DNA of 64,000 bases. Source: Demequina aurantiaca. GTDB lineage: Bacteria > Actinomycetota > Actinomycetes > Actinomycetales > Demequinaceae. The stretch spans positions 186,001-250,000 of the forward strand of contig NZ_BBRF01000003.1 in assembly GCF_000975135.1 (NCBI RefSeq). Reading direction: 5' to 3'. Below the pieces are notes generated by a model. The model ran no database searches, was not told the DNA's origin, and worked only from the letters and a program-made list of their open reading frames with translations. How positions within the stretch are numbered: the stretch's first letter is position 1; the number at the start of each line of letters is the position of its first letter. The position numbers were made by a program, and so were the translations under genes. Positions 39,057 through 48,100 of the stretch are shown here, piece after piece.

Positions 39057-39749
39057 CTAGTTGTCGGAACCGAGATCGTCGATGGTGCGGCCGCCGGCAA
39101 TCTTGGACAGTTCATCGAGGCCGATGCCGTCGAGGCTGCGCACGCGGCTGAGGCCCGGGCGCGCGTCAGTCAACGGCGTGAGACGCCTGACCGCGATCGT
39201 GTGGGCGCCCGAGGCGAGGGCCGCGGCGACGCCCGCCGGTGAGTCCTCGATCGCCACACAGTCGGCAATCGACACGCCCAGTCGCTCCGCCGCGAGCAGG
39301 AACGACTCGGGGTGTGGCTTGCCATGCGTGACCTCGTCGCCGGTCACCACGGCTGCGAAAGCATCGGGAATGCGGGTGATTGCCGCCGTCGCGAGGGACG
39401 AATAGGACATGGTCACCAGGGCGCACGGTATGCCGGCACCCACCACGAGGTCCAGCAGCGTGCGGGCATCCTGCTGCCAAGGGGTATGGGCGCGCACCTC
39501 GTCGGTGACCCGGCGCAGCAGGTAGCCGATGATGTCCTCGACGCTCATGTCGACGCCGTGCTCCTGCAGGACCTGGGCGGACAGTGTCAGCGGGTTACCG
39601 ACCAACTGCAAACCGTCTGCGTCCGTCCACTCGACACCGAACCGCGAGGCGAGCTCTCTTTCCGCGCCAATCCAGTACGGCTCAGAGTCTATGAGGGTGC
39701 CGTCCATATCCCAGAGGACGGCGGCAGGGCGCATAGGTGAAGAGTTCAT
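39057..39749 (-). CDS. HAD-superfamily phosphatase (beta-phosphoglucomutase-like)
   Basis: A 230-residue HAD hydrolase with motif I WDMDGTLIDSE (nucleophile Asp14), motif II VTMSYSS, motif III GKPHPESF and motif IV VAIEDSPAG. A small helical cap lies between motif I and II. Substrate not determined; family members act on sugar phosphates or phosphoglycolate. ATG 39749 lacks a ribosome site; TAGACT (39764-39759) lies 9 bases upstream and overlaps the divergent PAC2 box. Confidence 0.88.
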   Translation of the reverse strand: MNSSPMRPAAVLWDMDGTLIDSEPYWIGAERELASRFGVEWTDADGLQLVGNPLTLSAQVLQEHGVDMSVEDIIGYLLRRVTDEVRAHTPWQQDARTLLDLVVGAGIPCALVTMSYSSLATAAITRIPDAFAAVVTGDEVTHGKPHPESFLLAAERLGVSIADCVAIEDSPAGVAAALASGAHTIAVRRLTPLTDARPGLSRVRSLDGIGLDELSKIAGGRTIDDLGSDN

Positions 39750-39774
39750 AGGAGGTTAAGTCTAGGCTGGGCGC
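39750..39774. promoter_or_regulatory. Shared divergent leaderless promoter boxes, HAD / PAC2
   Basis: The string AGTCTAGGCT (39759-39768) contains TAGGCT for the plus-strand PAC2 gene (spacer 6) and TAGACT for the minus-strand HAD gene (spacer 9). The two boxes share the central TA. Only 25 bases separate the two start codons. Confidence 0.55.
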
Positions 39775-40638
39775 ATGAGTAGCGAGAATGACCCTTTGAC
39801 GCTTGGTCGCAACGAGTCGATCATGATCGCCGCCTTCGAGGGCTGGAACGATGCCGGGTCGGCGGCCTCTGCCGCCCTGGACCACCTCGTCCAAGGGTGG
39901 AACGCCGGCGAATACGCGACCCTGGACTCCGAGAAATACCATGATTTCCAGGTCAATCGGCCGACGATCTCGCGGTTGCCGTCGGGAGATCGGGTGGTGT
40001 CGTGGCCCGGCACTATCCTCTCCACCACGTCTGGTCCTTGGGAGTCGGACCGCAAGCTTGCGCTCGTGCGAGGAATCGAGCCGTCCATGCGGTGGCGCGG
40101 CTTCGCGGGCGAGATACTGGACCATGCGGCGGACCTGGGGGTGACGACGCTGATCACCTGCGGCGCACTGTTGGTCGACGCTCCTCACACTCGCCCCTTG
40201 CCCACGTTTGTCACCAGCGAGGACGCCGAGGCACGGCAGCGCTTCGACCTCGAGCGCTCCGACTACGACGGACCCACCGGCATCCTGGGAGTGCTCGGTC
40301 ACGAGGCAAGCCTGCGCGGGATTCGGGTGCTGTCGATGTGGGTGGGAATCCCCCACTACGTGGGTCACCCGCCCAGCCCCAAGGGCACCATGGCGCTCCT
40401 GGGTCAGCTGGAGCGCTTCATCGGCGAGCCGATCGACCTCGCCGACCTGCCGTACGAGGCCGAGGCCTGGCAGCGCGGCGCGGATGAACTCTCCGAGGAG
40501 GACGAGGAAGTCGCCGAGCACGTCAAGCAGCTCGAGGAGTTGATGGACGAGACCAGCCTTCCCGAGGCATCTGGCGAGGCCATTGCCGCCGAGTTCGAGC
40601 AGTTCCTGCGCCGTCGCGACGGCGGGCCCAACAAGTAG
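39775..40638 (+). CDS. PAC2-family protein
   Basis: A 287-residue protein of the proteasome-assembly-chaperone-2 superfamily, common in actinobacteria. Recognisable parts: MIAAFEGWNDAGSAASAALD (17-36), LITCGALLVDAPHTRPLP, and GILGVLGHEASLRGI. The C-terminus is an acidic helix (EEDEEVAEHVKQLEEL). Its role in bacteria is unclear; eukaryotic and archaeal relatives chaperone 20S assembly, yet no proteasome genes appear here. TAGGCT 6 bases before ATG 39775, no ribosome site. Confidence 0.88.
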   Translation: MSSENDPLTLGRNESIMIAAFEGWNDAGSAASAALDHLVQGWNAGEYATLDSEKYHDFQVNRPTISRLPSGDRVVSWPGTILSTTSGPWESDRKLALVRGIEPSMRWRGFAGEILDHAADLGVTTLITCGALLVDAPHTRPLPTFVTSEDAEARQRFDLERSDYDGPTGILGVLGHEASLRGIRVLSMWVGIPHYVGHPPSPKGTMALLGQLERFIGEPIDLADLPYEAEAWQRGADELSEEDEEVAEHVKQLEELMDETSLPEASGEAIAAEFEQFLRRRDGGPNK

Positions 40639-40649
40639 TTCCGAGTCGG

Positions 40650-41510
40650 CTAGGTCGCCGCGATGGTGCCGGTGGCGAGGAGCGCCACGATGACCGCCGC
40701 GAATCCCAGCCGGTAAATCACGAACGGCATGAACGAGTGGTTCGTGATGAGCCTGAGGAACCACACGATCACGATGTATCCCACAACGAAGGCCACCACG
40801 GCCGCCAAGATGGTGTTGGCCCAGCCCACTCCGCCCGTCTCGGTAATCTCCTGATAGTTGCTGGCGGCCTGGTAGAACCCCGATCCGAGGACGGCGGGAA
40901 TGGCCAACAGGAACGAATACCGCGCTGCCGCCTCGCGGGTGAGGCCTAGGAACAGGGCCATCGAGATGGTGCCGCCCGAGCGTGAGACACCCGGGATGAG
41001 CGCGGCCGCCTGCGCGAGGCCAAGCAGCACAGCATCCTTGCCGGTGAGTTCGGTCAGCTCACGCTTCTTGGCTCCAACCTTGTCTGCCCAGCCCAGTACC
41101 AGGCCAAAGAGCGCGAGGGTGATGGCGGTGAGGTAGAGATTGCGCAGGGTGGTCTCGATGGCGTCTTGGAACAGCAAGCCGAGCACCACGATGGGGAATG
41201 AGCCGATGATGACCCACCACCCCAGCCGGGCATCGGGGCTGTGGGCGCCGAAGCGGGCTCGGCGATCCGCGCCGTCCTTGCCGCGAAGCGCATTGATCCA
41301 CGCGGAGATGATCCGCACAATGTCCTTGCGGAAGTACAGCAGTACGGCCGCCTCGGTGCCGATCTGGATGATGGCGGTGAACGCCGCGCCGGGGTCGCCA
41401 CCGCTAGGCAGCAGCGGACCGATGGCCCGAACGTGCGCGCTGGAGGAGATCGGCAAGAACTCCGTGAGGCCCTGGACGATTCCGAGGACGATCGATTCCC
41501 ACCAATTCAT
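40650..41510 (-). CDS. uppP: Undecaprenyl-diphosphatase (bacitracin resistance)
   Basis: A 286-residue polytopic membrane phosphatase that recycles the lipid carrier of cell-wall synthesis. Motif 1 GLTEFLPISSSAH and motif 2 IPGVSRSGGT are complete, and eight or so membrane segments are seen. ATG 41510 (MNWWESIV) is chosen over an upstream frame start at 41573; TACTGT (41523-41518) stands 7 bases before it without a ribosome site. Divergent from the aldo/keto reductase. Confidence 0.94.
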   Translation of the reverse strand: MNWWESIVLGIVQGLTEFLPISSSAHVRAIGPLLPSGGDPGAAFTAIIQIGTEAAVLLYFRKDIVRIISAWINALRGKDGADRRARFGAHSPDARLGWWVIIGSFPIVVLGLLFQDAIETTLRNLYLTAITLALFGLVLGWADKVGAKKRELTELTGKDAVLLGLAQAAALIPGVSRSGGTISMALFLGLTREAAARYSFLLAIPAVLGSGFYQAASNYQEITETGGVGWANTILAAVVAFVVGYIVIVWFLRLITNHSFMPFVIYRLGFAAVIVALLATGTIAAT

Positions 41511-41575
41511 AATCGCAACAGTAATACCCGCGCGCCGCCTACAGCCGTCGCCACGCGCGCGGTAAGTTCGCACTC

Positions 41576-42538
41576 ATGCAGCGCAATCGAGTCGGAACCA
41601 GCGGCCTTGAGGTGTCAGAGCTCGCGCTCGGCACCATGACCTGGAGCCGCGACACGAATGCGGATGAGGCGGGCGGCCAGCTCGACGCGTTCCTTAACGC
41701 GGGCGGCACCCTGGTGGATACTGCGGCCTCGTACGCGGAGGGCGGCTCCGAGGCGCTCATCGGCGCGATGCTGGGAGGCACCGTGGCACGCCGCGACCTT
41801 CAGATCTGCACCAAGGCGGGCATCCGCCGGACCGCATCGGGCGGCTTTGTGGACGCGTCGCGCGACACGATGCTCGACACCCTGGACGAGTCGCTCGCAC
41901 GCATGGGCACCGACCACGTGGACCTGTGGCTCGTGCACGCCTACGATTCCCGCACGCCGCTCGAGGAGACGCTGCACGCCCTCGAGATCGCAGTCAACTC
42001 CGGCCGCGCGCGCTACGTTGGGGTCTCCAACTTCCCCGGCTGGGCCACCGCCCGGATCGGCACCTTGGCGACGGGACGTCCATCCATCGCCGCCACCCAG
42101 GTCGAGTACTCGCTCCTTCAACGCGGCATCGAGCGCGAGGTAGTGCCCGCTGCTGCTGACATCGGCATGGGCGTCATGGCCTGGTCACCCCTGGGTCGAG
42201 GCGTCCTCACCGGCAAGTACCGCTCATCGATCCCTGCCGACTCGCGGGCCGCCTCCGAGCACCTCGCCGGTTTCGTGGATCCCTATCTCAACGACCACTC
42301 CACGACGGTCGTCGAGGCCTTGGCCACCGCCGCCGAAGGACTTGGCGCGACCGCACAGGAACTTGCGCTCGGATGGGTGCTCGCGCAGCCGCACATTGCC
42401 ACCGCCGTCGTGGGGGCACGCACCGCGGAGCAGCTGGAGCTGTCGCTCAACGCGACCCGCAACCGTGTTCCCGCAGCAATAGTCGACGTGCTGGACGAGG
42501 TCACGGCTCCACCGTTGGGATACCCGGAACGACGTTAG
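41576..42538 (+). CDS. Aldo/keto reductase
   Basis: A 320-residue NADPH-dependent TIM-barrel oxidoreductase. The catalytic tetrad is D48, Y53, K80 and H121 (DTAASYAEG, CTKAG, LVHAYD). SPLGRGVLTGKY and the C-terminal GARTAEQLELSL nucleotide region are typical. Substrate unknown. TAAGTT (41563-41568) is 7 bases before ATG, no ribosome site. Confidence 0.92.
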   Translation: MQRNRVGTSGLEVSELALGTMTWSRDTNADEAGGQLDAFLNAGGTLVDTAASYAEGGSEALIGAMLGGTVARRDLQICTKAGIRRTASGGFVDASRDTMLDTLDESLARMGTDHVDLWLVHAYDSRTPLEETLHALEIAVNSGRARYVGVSNFPGWATARIGTLATGRPSIAATQVEYSLLQRGIEREVVPAAADIGMGVMAWSPLGRGVLTGKYRSSIPADSRAASEHLAGFVDPYLNDHSTTVVEALATAAEGLGATAQELALGWVLAQPHIATAVVGARTAEQLELSLNATRNRVPAAIVDVLDEVTAPPLGYPERR

Positions 42539-42605
42539 GCGCGAGCCGCAAGGGCCCGCAGGATGGGGAGGTGATTGAGGTGCACACCCTCCCCCGTGCC
42601 GTGCG

Positions 42606-42932
42606 CTACCTCAGGTCGAACTCGTCGAGGTCGTCATCTAGGTCGTCTTCGTCTTCCTCGGCATGGGGATCGATCGCCTCGTCATCGTCGCCGGTGACGT
42701 CCTCGTCATCTTCCTCATCGTCGTACTGGTCGTCATCCTCAAGCACGAGTGGCAGCGACTCGGCGAACTCGACGTCGAGCGCCTCCTCGTATGCCTCGAA
42801 GGCCTCCGCCACGGCATCGTATGCATCGTCGGCTGCGGCATCGACCGGGCTACGCCGGGTCGCGACGGCGTCCAGGTGTGTCTCCAACGCTGCGACCAGG
42901 AGTCGCAGAGCCTCGCGCGCTTGTGTGCTCAT
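42606..42932 (-). CDS. Acidic conserved hypothetical protein
   Basis: A 108-residue protein. The N-terminal half (1-55) is helical (AREALRLLVAALETHLDAV); the C-terminal half is almost all Asp and Glu (EDDDQYDDEEDDEDVTGDDDE, shown in part as DDEEDDEDV). No catalytic motif is seen. Short acidic proteins of this shape are found beside DUF5703 genes in actinobacteria; function unknown. TACCGT (42945-42940) lies 7 bases before ATG 42932. Confidence 0.75.
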   Translation of the reverse strand: MSTQAREALRLLVAALETHLDAVATRRSPVDAAADDAYDAVAEAFEAYEEALDVEFAESLPLVLEDDDQYDDEEDDEDVTGDDDEAIDPHAEEDEDDLDDDLDEFDLR

Positions 42933-42962
42933 GGTTATGACGGTACCCGCGGAACCGATTAA

Positions 42963-43232
42963 ATGGGAGGGATGATGAAAGAACCTTCAACTCGCACGGA
43001 CGCCCACGTGGTGTCGCCACGCCGCTCAGGCGAGTCGCCCAACCGCCATTTTGAGTGGCGTGTGGTCGACATTGCTCGGGATGTCTCCTACTCCGAGGCG
43101 CGCGGCATCCTCACCGAACAGGCCGAATACGGCCAATGGGAGCTCGCGCGGTCGGTGCTGTACGAAGGGGGCGCCCGCCGTGTCTGGCTAAGACGCCGGG
43201 TGATGAGGCTGCAGCGCACCGATGCCTTCTAA
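42963..43232 (+). CDS. DUF5703 family protein
   Basis: An 89-residue basic protein with the family core FEWRVVDIARDVSYSEARG, LTEQAEYGQWELARSVLY and RRVWLRRRVMRL. Function unknown. Three in-frame ATGs (42963, 42972, 42975) surround GGGAGGG (42965-42971); by spacing the third is the best start, making an 85-residue protein. It is convergent with the M20 peptidase gene, 19 bases away. Confidence 0.82.
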   Translation: MGGMMKEPSTRTDAHVVSPRRSGESPNRHFEWRVVDIARDVSYSEARGILTEQAEYGQWELARSVLYEGGARRVWLRRRVMRLQRTDAF

Positions 43233-43251
43233 CGCCGACGCAGCGGGTGGT

Positions 43252-44553
43252 CTAGCAGTCCTTCAGGAACGTGGTGAGCACGCGCTCGCCAAAGTGCAGG
43301 CTTTCCACCGGGATGCGCTCGTCGATGCCGTGGAAGAGCGACGGGAAGTCGAGGTCCTCGGGTAGCTGGAGAGGCGCAAAGCCGTAGCCGGCGATGCCGA
43401 TGGCCGCGAGATGCTTATTGTCGGTGCCCCCCATGAGCGCGTAGGGCAACACGGGCGCGTCTGGGTCCTCGACACCGAGCGCCGCGATCATCTTGTCTAC
43501 GAGCGGTACATCGAACGGCACCTCCAGTGAGCGCTCGGTGATGTAGTTCTCGACCTTGACGTGCGTGCCGGCGAGCTCCTCGATGGTGCGCAGGACGCTC
43601 TCCTGGTGGCCCGGGAGATAACGGGTGTCGACGAAGCCCATCGCGGTATCCGGAATCACGTTCGTCTTGTAACCGGCGTCCATCATGGTGGGGTTCGAGG
43701 TGTTGCGGACGGTCGCAGCGATCATGCGCGCGTTCGCGCCGAGCCCGTCGATTAGTTTGGCCACGCACTCCTCGGTGGGCTCGAACTCGACGTCGGTGAG
43801 CTCTGCAACGCCGCGAAGCAGCTGCTCAACGGTGGGAGACATCTCGAGCGGCCACTCGTATTGCCCGATGCGCGCCAGGGCTCCAGCGAGGTGCGTCACC
43901 GCGTTGTCGCCATGAATCAGGCTGCCGTGACCCTGCTGGCCGTCGGCGACCAGGCGCAGCCACTGGATTCCCTTCTCGGCTGTCTGCACCAGGTAGGCGC
44001 GGCGACCGTTCACGTAGGTGGAGAAGCCTCCGACCTCGCTGATGGCCTCGCTGGCACCGCGGAAGTCCTCGGGGTGGTTCTCCACCATCCATTTGGCTCC
44101 ACGCGCTCCGCCGTGCTCCTCATCGGCGAAGAACGCGATGACGATGTCGCGGGCGGGCTTAATGCCGGCGTCGATCATGTTGGCGACGGAAGCCAGGATC
44201 ATGGCATCCATATTCTTCATGTCCACGGCGCCGCGGCCCCAGACCATGCCGTCCTTGATCTCCGCACCAAAGGGATCGACCGACCAGTCGTCCGCAAAGG
44301 CGGGCACTACGTCCAGGTGGCCGTGAACGACGAGCGGCGGGCGGCTGCGGTCCGCGCCCTCCCAGAGGCAGGTCAGCGAGGCGCGGCCGGGCTCCGACTC
44401 TCGAATGGTGGGCTCCAGCCCAAGGTCCGTCAGGAAGGCCGCGACGTAGTCTGCGGCCTCTCGTTCCCCCGGCCCGTCCTCGTCACCGTAATTCGAGGTG
44501 TCGATGCGGATCAGGTCTTGGCAGATGCGAACGACGTCGCGCGAGGCAGTCAT
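43252..44553 (-). CDS. M20 family metallopeptidase
   Basis: A 433-residue two-zinc peptidase or deacylase. Zinc ligands: H79 and bridging context D81 (VVHGHLDVVP), D111 (WGRGAVDMKN), E145/E146 (FADEEHGG) and the C-terminal His in HGIDERIP. The dimerisation lid is in the middle (about 195-320). Acts in the cytoplasm on a peptide or acyl-amino acid; the exact substrate is not clear. TAGCCT (44565-44560) is 6 bases before ATG 44553, no ribosome site. Confidence 0.92.
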   Translation of the reverse strand: MTASRDVVRICQDLIRIDTSNYGDEDGPGEREAADYVAAFLTDLGLEPTIRESEPGRASLTCLWEGADRSRPPLVVHGHLDVVPAFADDWSVDPFGAEIKDGMVWGRGAVDMKNMDAMILASVANMIDAGIKPARDIVIAFFADEEHGGARGAKWMVENHPEDFRGASEAISEVGGFSTYVNGRRAYLVQTAEKGIQWLRLVADGQQGHGSLIHGDNAVTHLAGALARIGQYEWPLEMSPTVEQLLRGVAELTDVEFEPTEECVAKLIDGLGANARMIAATVRNTSNPTMMDAGYKTNVIPDTAMGFVDTRYLPGHQESVLRTIEELAGTHVKVENYITERSLEVPFDVPLVDKMIAALGVEDPDAPVLPYALMGGTDNKHLAAIGIAGYGFAPLQLPEDLDFPSLFHGIDERIPVESLHFGERVLTTFLKDC

Positions 44554-44581
44554 GTATCCAGGCTAACGCCGCCATGGAACG

Positions 44582-44618
44582 GCGAAGGACTCGAGCCAGA
44601 GCGGCTCGGGTCCTTCGC
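44582..44618 (-). terminator. Hairpin after the 47-residue membrane protein gene
   Basis: GCGAAGGAC and CGAGCC pair with GGCTCG and GTCCTTCGC, with a single mismatch pair between. It lies 21 bases past the stop of the small gene and before the M20 start. No long T-run on the minus strand. Confidence 0.6.
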
Positions 44619-44638
44619 GAGAGGTCCTCGTGGTGCGG

Positions 44639-44782
44639 TCAGAAAATACTGACGCCACCAGGTCCTACTAGCAGTCCGACAATGATGAGGACGATGCCCC
44701 ACAGGATGTCCTTCTTGATGAGTCGCATGATTCCCAGTACCACCAGAATCACGGCCAAGATCCAAAGAAGTGCGTAAAGCAT
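44639..44782 (-). CDS. GPGG-motif small transmembrane protein
   Basis: A 47-residue protein I translated from the minus strand: MLYALLWILAVILVV, then GIMRLIKKD, then a second hydrophobic run and the ending GPGGVSIF. Two membrane segments are joined by a basic turn. The GPGG-containing C-terminus is conserved in many actinobacterial short proteins of unknown function. Start ATG 44782; GGGGGCTTTAAA precedes it, giving a weak ribosome site. Confidence 0.75.
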   Translation of the reverse strand: MLYALLWILAVILVVLGIMRLIKKDILWGIVLIIVGLLVGPGGVSIF

Positions 44783-44900
44783 TTTAAAGCCCCCTTATTC
44801 GTTCGGATACTGCTCTGTCGTACTCGTCAACCTTGTATCCCCCCTGGCTATTCCCACACCGTTACCGGACCGTGACATTCAACCGGGTTTGAGGCAAACA

Positions 44901-44929
44901 AAAAGGGCCGGAGCTTTCGCTCCGGCCCT
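44901..44929 (-). terminator. Terminator of tRNA-Leu(GAG)
   Basis: An 11-base stem (AGGGCCGGAGC / GCTCCGGCCCT, 44904-44914 and 44919-44929) with loop TTTC. On the minus strand it is followed by TTTTTGTTTG. It stands three bases past the tRNA 3' end. Confidence 0.9.
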
Positions 44930-44931
44930 GC

Positions 44932-45018
44932 TGGTGTCCGAGGGGGGACTTGAACCCCCACGCCCTTGCGGGCACTAGCACCTCAAGCTAGCGCGTCTGC
45001 CAATTCCGCCACCCGGAC
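44932..45018 (-). tRNA. tRNA-Leu, anticodon GAG
   Basis: An 87-base class II tRNA with encoded CCA. The acceptor begins GTCCGGG, the anticodon stem is CTAGC/GCTAG around TTGAGGT (anticodon GAG, codons CUC and CUU), the long variable arm reads TGCCCGCAAGGGCG, and the T-loop is TTCAAGT. All features agree with leucine. Confidence 0.97.
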
Positions 45019-45110
45019 AGGTGGATCGAGACTCTGTTTCCAGTGCCTCAATGCGACGGTAATCGTAGCACGGCACAAGGGCGTGCAAGAAACCACTTGG
45101 GGGCAGTGAT

Positions 45111-48100
45111 TCACCGAAAGTCGCGACTCTTGGCTGGCACCTTGAGGCTCAGCGGCGCCAGGTGCTCCGCGACCAGGTTGGTGGCGCCGTCAGCACGCTC
45201 TATGCGGCCGCGGATCACCAACGCCGGCGAACGCCTCGCGACGGCCTGAAATCTCTTCCATACCCCTACGGAGCAGATCACATTGAGGAAGCCGGTCTCG
45301 TCTTCGAGAGAGATGAACGTCACTCCCTTGGCGGTTCCCGGTCGCTGCCGATGCGTCACCACCCCGGCCACTGAGATGCGCCGTTCCGCGTCGTGGTGCA
45401 GGACCTCATCAACAGTCAGCACGCCGTTGCGCTCCAGCCCCTCCCTCACAAACACGGTCGGATAATTCTCCGTCGACACTCCCGATGCCCATACGTCAGC
45501 CACTGCCTTCTCCACCTCACTCATCCCGGGCAGCATCGGCGCCGCCACTCCTGTTGTCACGTCCGGCAGGGTGTCCGGCCCCTCGCGGGCCAGCGCTCCG
45601 GCAGCCCACAGCCCCTCCCGGCGGCTCACGCCGAGCCACTCGAGCGCGCCCCCGGTCGCCAGCGCCTCCCACTGCGCGGTGGACAGACCCTTAGCGGGGA
45701 CGATGCCGGCGTCGCCCTTCACTCCCTTGGGACGCACGCGGACCCGTCGCGCCATGTCAGTAAGCGACTCGAACGGCCCCTGGGCCCGCGCGTCGACGAT
45801 CGCCTGCGCCGCCTCGGCGCCAAGACCCCGCACAGACATCAGCCCCATGCGCACGGCCAGGGTGGGGTCCACGTGGCTCAGCGCCGCGAGGTCCTCGCGG
45901 CGTTCGCTCGGCACCGATGATGGCTCGGCCAGTCGCTCCACCCTTGCCAGCACGTGGGAACGGCTTACGCAGGGTCGCAACACCGTCTGTCCGTGGCGGC
46001 GGGCGTCCGCGGCGAGCGACTGGGGCGAGTAGAAACCCATGGGCTGCGCAGCGAGCAAACCGGCGTAGAACGCGGCCGGCTGGTGCACCTTGAGCCAACT
46101 CGACGCGTAGACCAGGTACGCGAACGAGTACGAGTGGGACTCCGGGAAACCGAAGTCGCTGAACGCCTTGAGCTTGTCGAAAATCTGTACCGCAACATCG
46201 GCGGGAATCCCCCGCCCGTTGGCACCCACCATGAACTTGGCACGTAGCGCCTCCATGCGTTCGGGGCTGCGCTTGGAGCCCATCGCGCGGCGCAACTGGT
46301 CCGCGAGTGAGCCGTCGAACCCGGCCGCGTCCATGGCCATCTGCATCAGCTGTTCCTGGAACAGTGGGATGCCCAGGGTCTTCTCCAGCGCCGGCTTGAG
46401 CAGCGGGTGCAGGTACGTCACCTCCTCGCGGCCGCGCGCACGGTTGATGTAGGGGTGCACCGAGCCGCCCTGGATGGGGCCGGGGCGAATCAACGCAACC
46501 TCGATCACGATGTCGTAGAAGCGGCGCGGGCGCAGGCGCGGCAGGGTCGCCATCTGCGCGCGCGACTCCACCTGAAACACCCCAACCGTGTCCGCGGCGC
46601 ACAGCAGGTCGTAGACCTCCGGGTCCTCCTGCGGGAGCGAATGCAGTCCCAGCTCCTGTCCCGTGTGCTCGTGGATGAATGCGAACGCGTACCGCAGCGC
46701 GGACAGCATGCCCAGGCCCAGCAGGTCGAACTTCACCAGGCCCGCGTCGGCGCAGTCGTCCTTGTCCCACTGCAGCACGGTACGCCCTGGCATGCGCGCC
46801 CACTCCACGGGGCAGACGTCGATCACCGGACGGTCGCACAGCACCATGCCGCCCGGGTGGATGCCCAGGTGCCGGGGTAGCCGCATGAATTGCTGCGCGA
46901 GGTCCAGCACGGGGTCGGGGATGTGCTCGAGGTCCTGCGGAGGGTTCTTGTTCGGTGACTGGTCGTCCATGTTCAGGTCCGGCCAGGCCGACTGCCGGGC
47001 GGGAGCCGCCTCGGGACGCGCACGCACGCGAGGCTGCGTGGCCGACTCCGGCCAGACCGAGTCCCGGGTCACCGCCGCCTGCTGCTCCTGCTTCTCGGGT
47101 GTGACGCGCAGGTCACCCCACCGGTCGATGCTCTTGGACCACGCATCCTGCTGACCTACGTCGTACCCCAGCGCCTTGGCGGCGTCGCGCACCGCGGAGC
47201 GCGGCCGGTACTGGATGACGTTGGCGACCATCGCGGCGTTGATGCGCCCAAAGCGCTGGAACACGTACTGGATGACCTCCTCACGGCGATCCGACTCGAT
47301 ATCTACGTCAATGTCCGGCGGCCCGTCACGCTCGGGCGCCAGGAAGCGCTCGAACAGCAGCCCGTGGGTCACAGCGTCCACCGCGGTGACCCCTAGCGCG
47401 AAGCAGACCGCGCTGTTGGCGGCCGACCCCCGCCCCTGGCACAGGATGTCCGACTCGCGGCAGAAGCTGACGATGTCGTGGACGATCAGGAAGTAGCCGG
47501 GAAAGTCCAGCGCCTCGATCACGTTGAGCTCGTGCTCGAGTTGCTTCCAGGCGCCCGGCACCCGCTCGTCACCGCGTGGCCCGTAGCGCGCGTGGGCGCC
47601 ACGGTTGACGAGTTCGCGTAGCCACGAGGCCTCGGTGTGCCCGTCCGGCACCGGGTACGGCGGCAGTTTAGGCGCCACCAGCTTGAGGTCGAAGGTGCAC
47701 TCGGCGGCCAGGCGCGCGGCGGTGGTCACGGCCTGGGGCGAGCGCCGATGCCGGTACATCATCTCCGCGCCGCTGCGCAGGTGCAGTCCGGAGGAGGAGG
47801 GCAGCCAGCCGTCCATGTCGTCGAGCGAGGACCGCGACCGCACGGCCGACAGCGCCGTCGCCAACTCGGCTCCGCGGGGGTTCGCATAGTGCGCGTTGGT
47901 GGTCGCGACCAGCGGCAGGTTGGCGTCAAAGGCCAGGTCGCTCAGGGCGTCGTTGCGCTCCGAGTCCAGCGGGTCGCCGTTGTCCGTGATCTCCACGGCC
48001 ACGTTGTCGCGCCCAAACAGCGCCGCGAGAGTGTCGATCTCACGGCGTGCGGCGGCGAACCCCTGCGCGGAGACTCCCCCGCCCAGTGCGCCCTGCGCGC

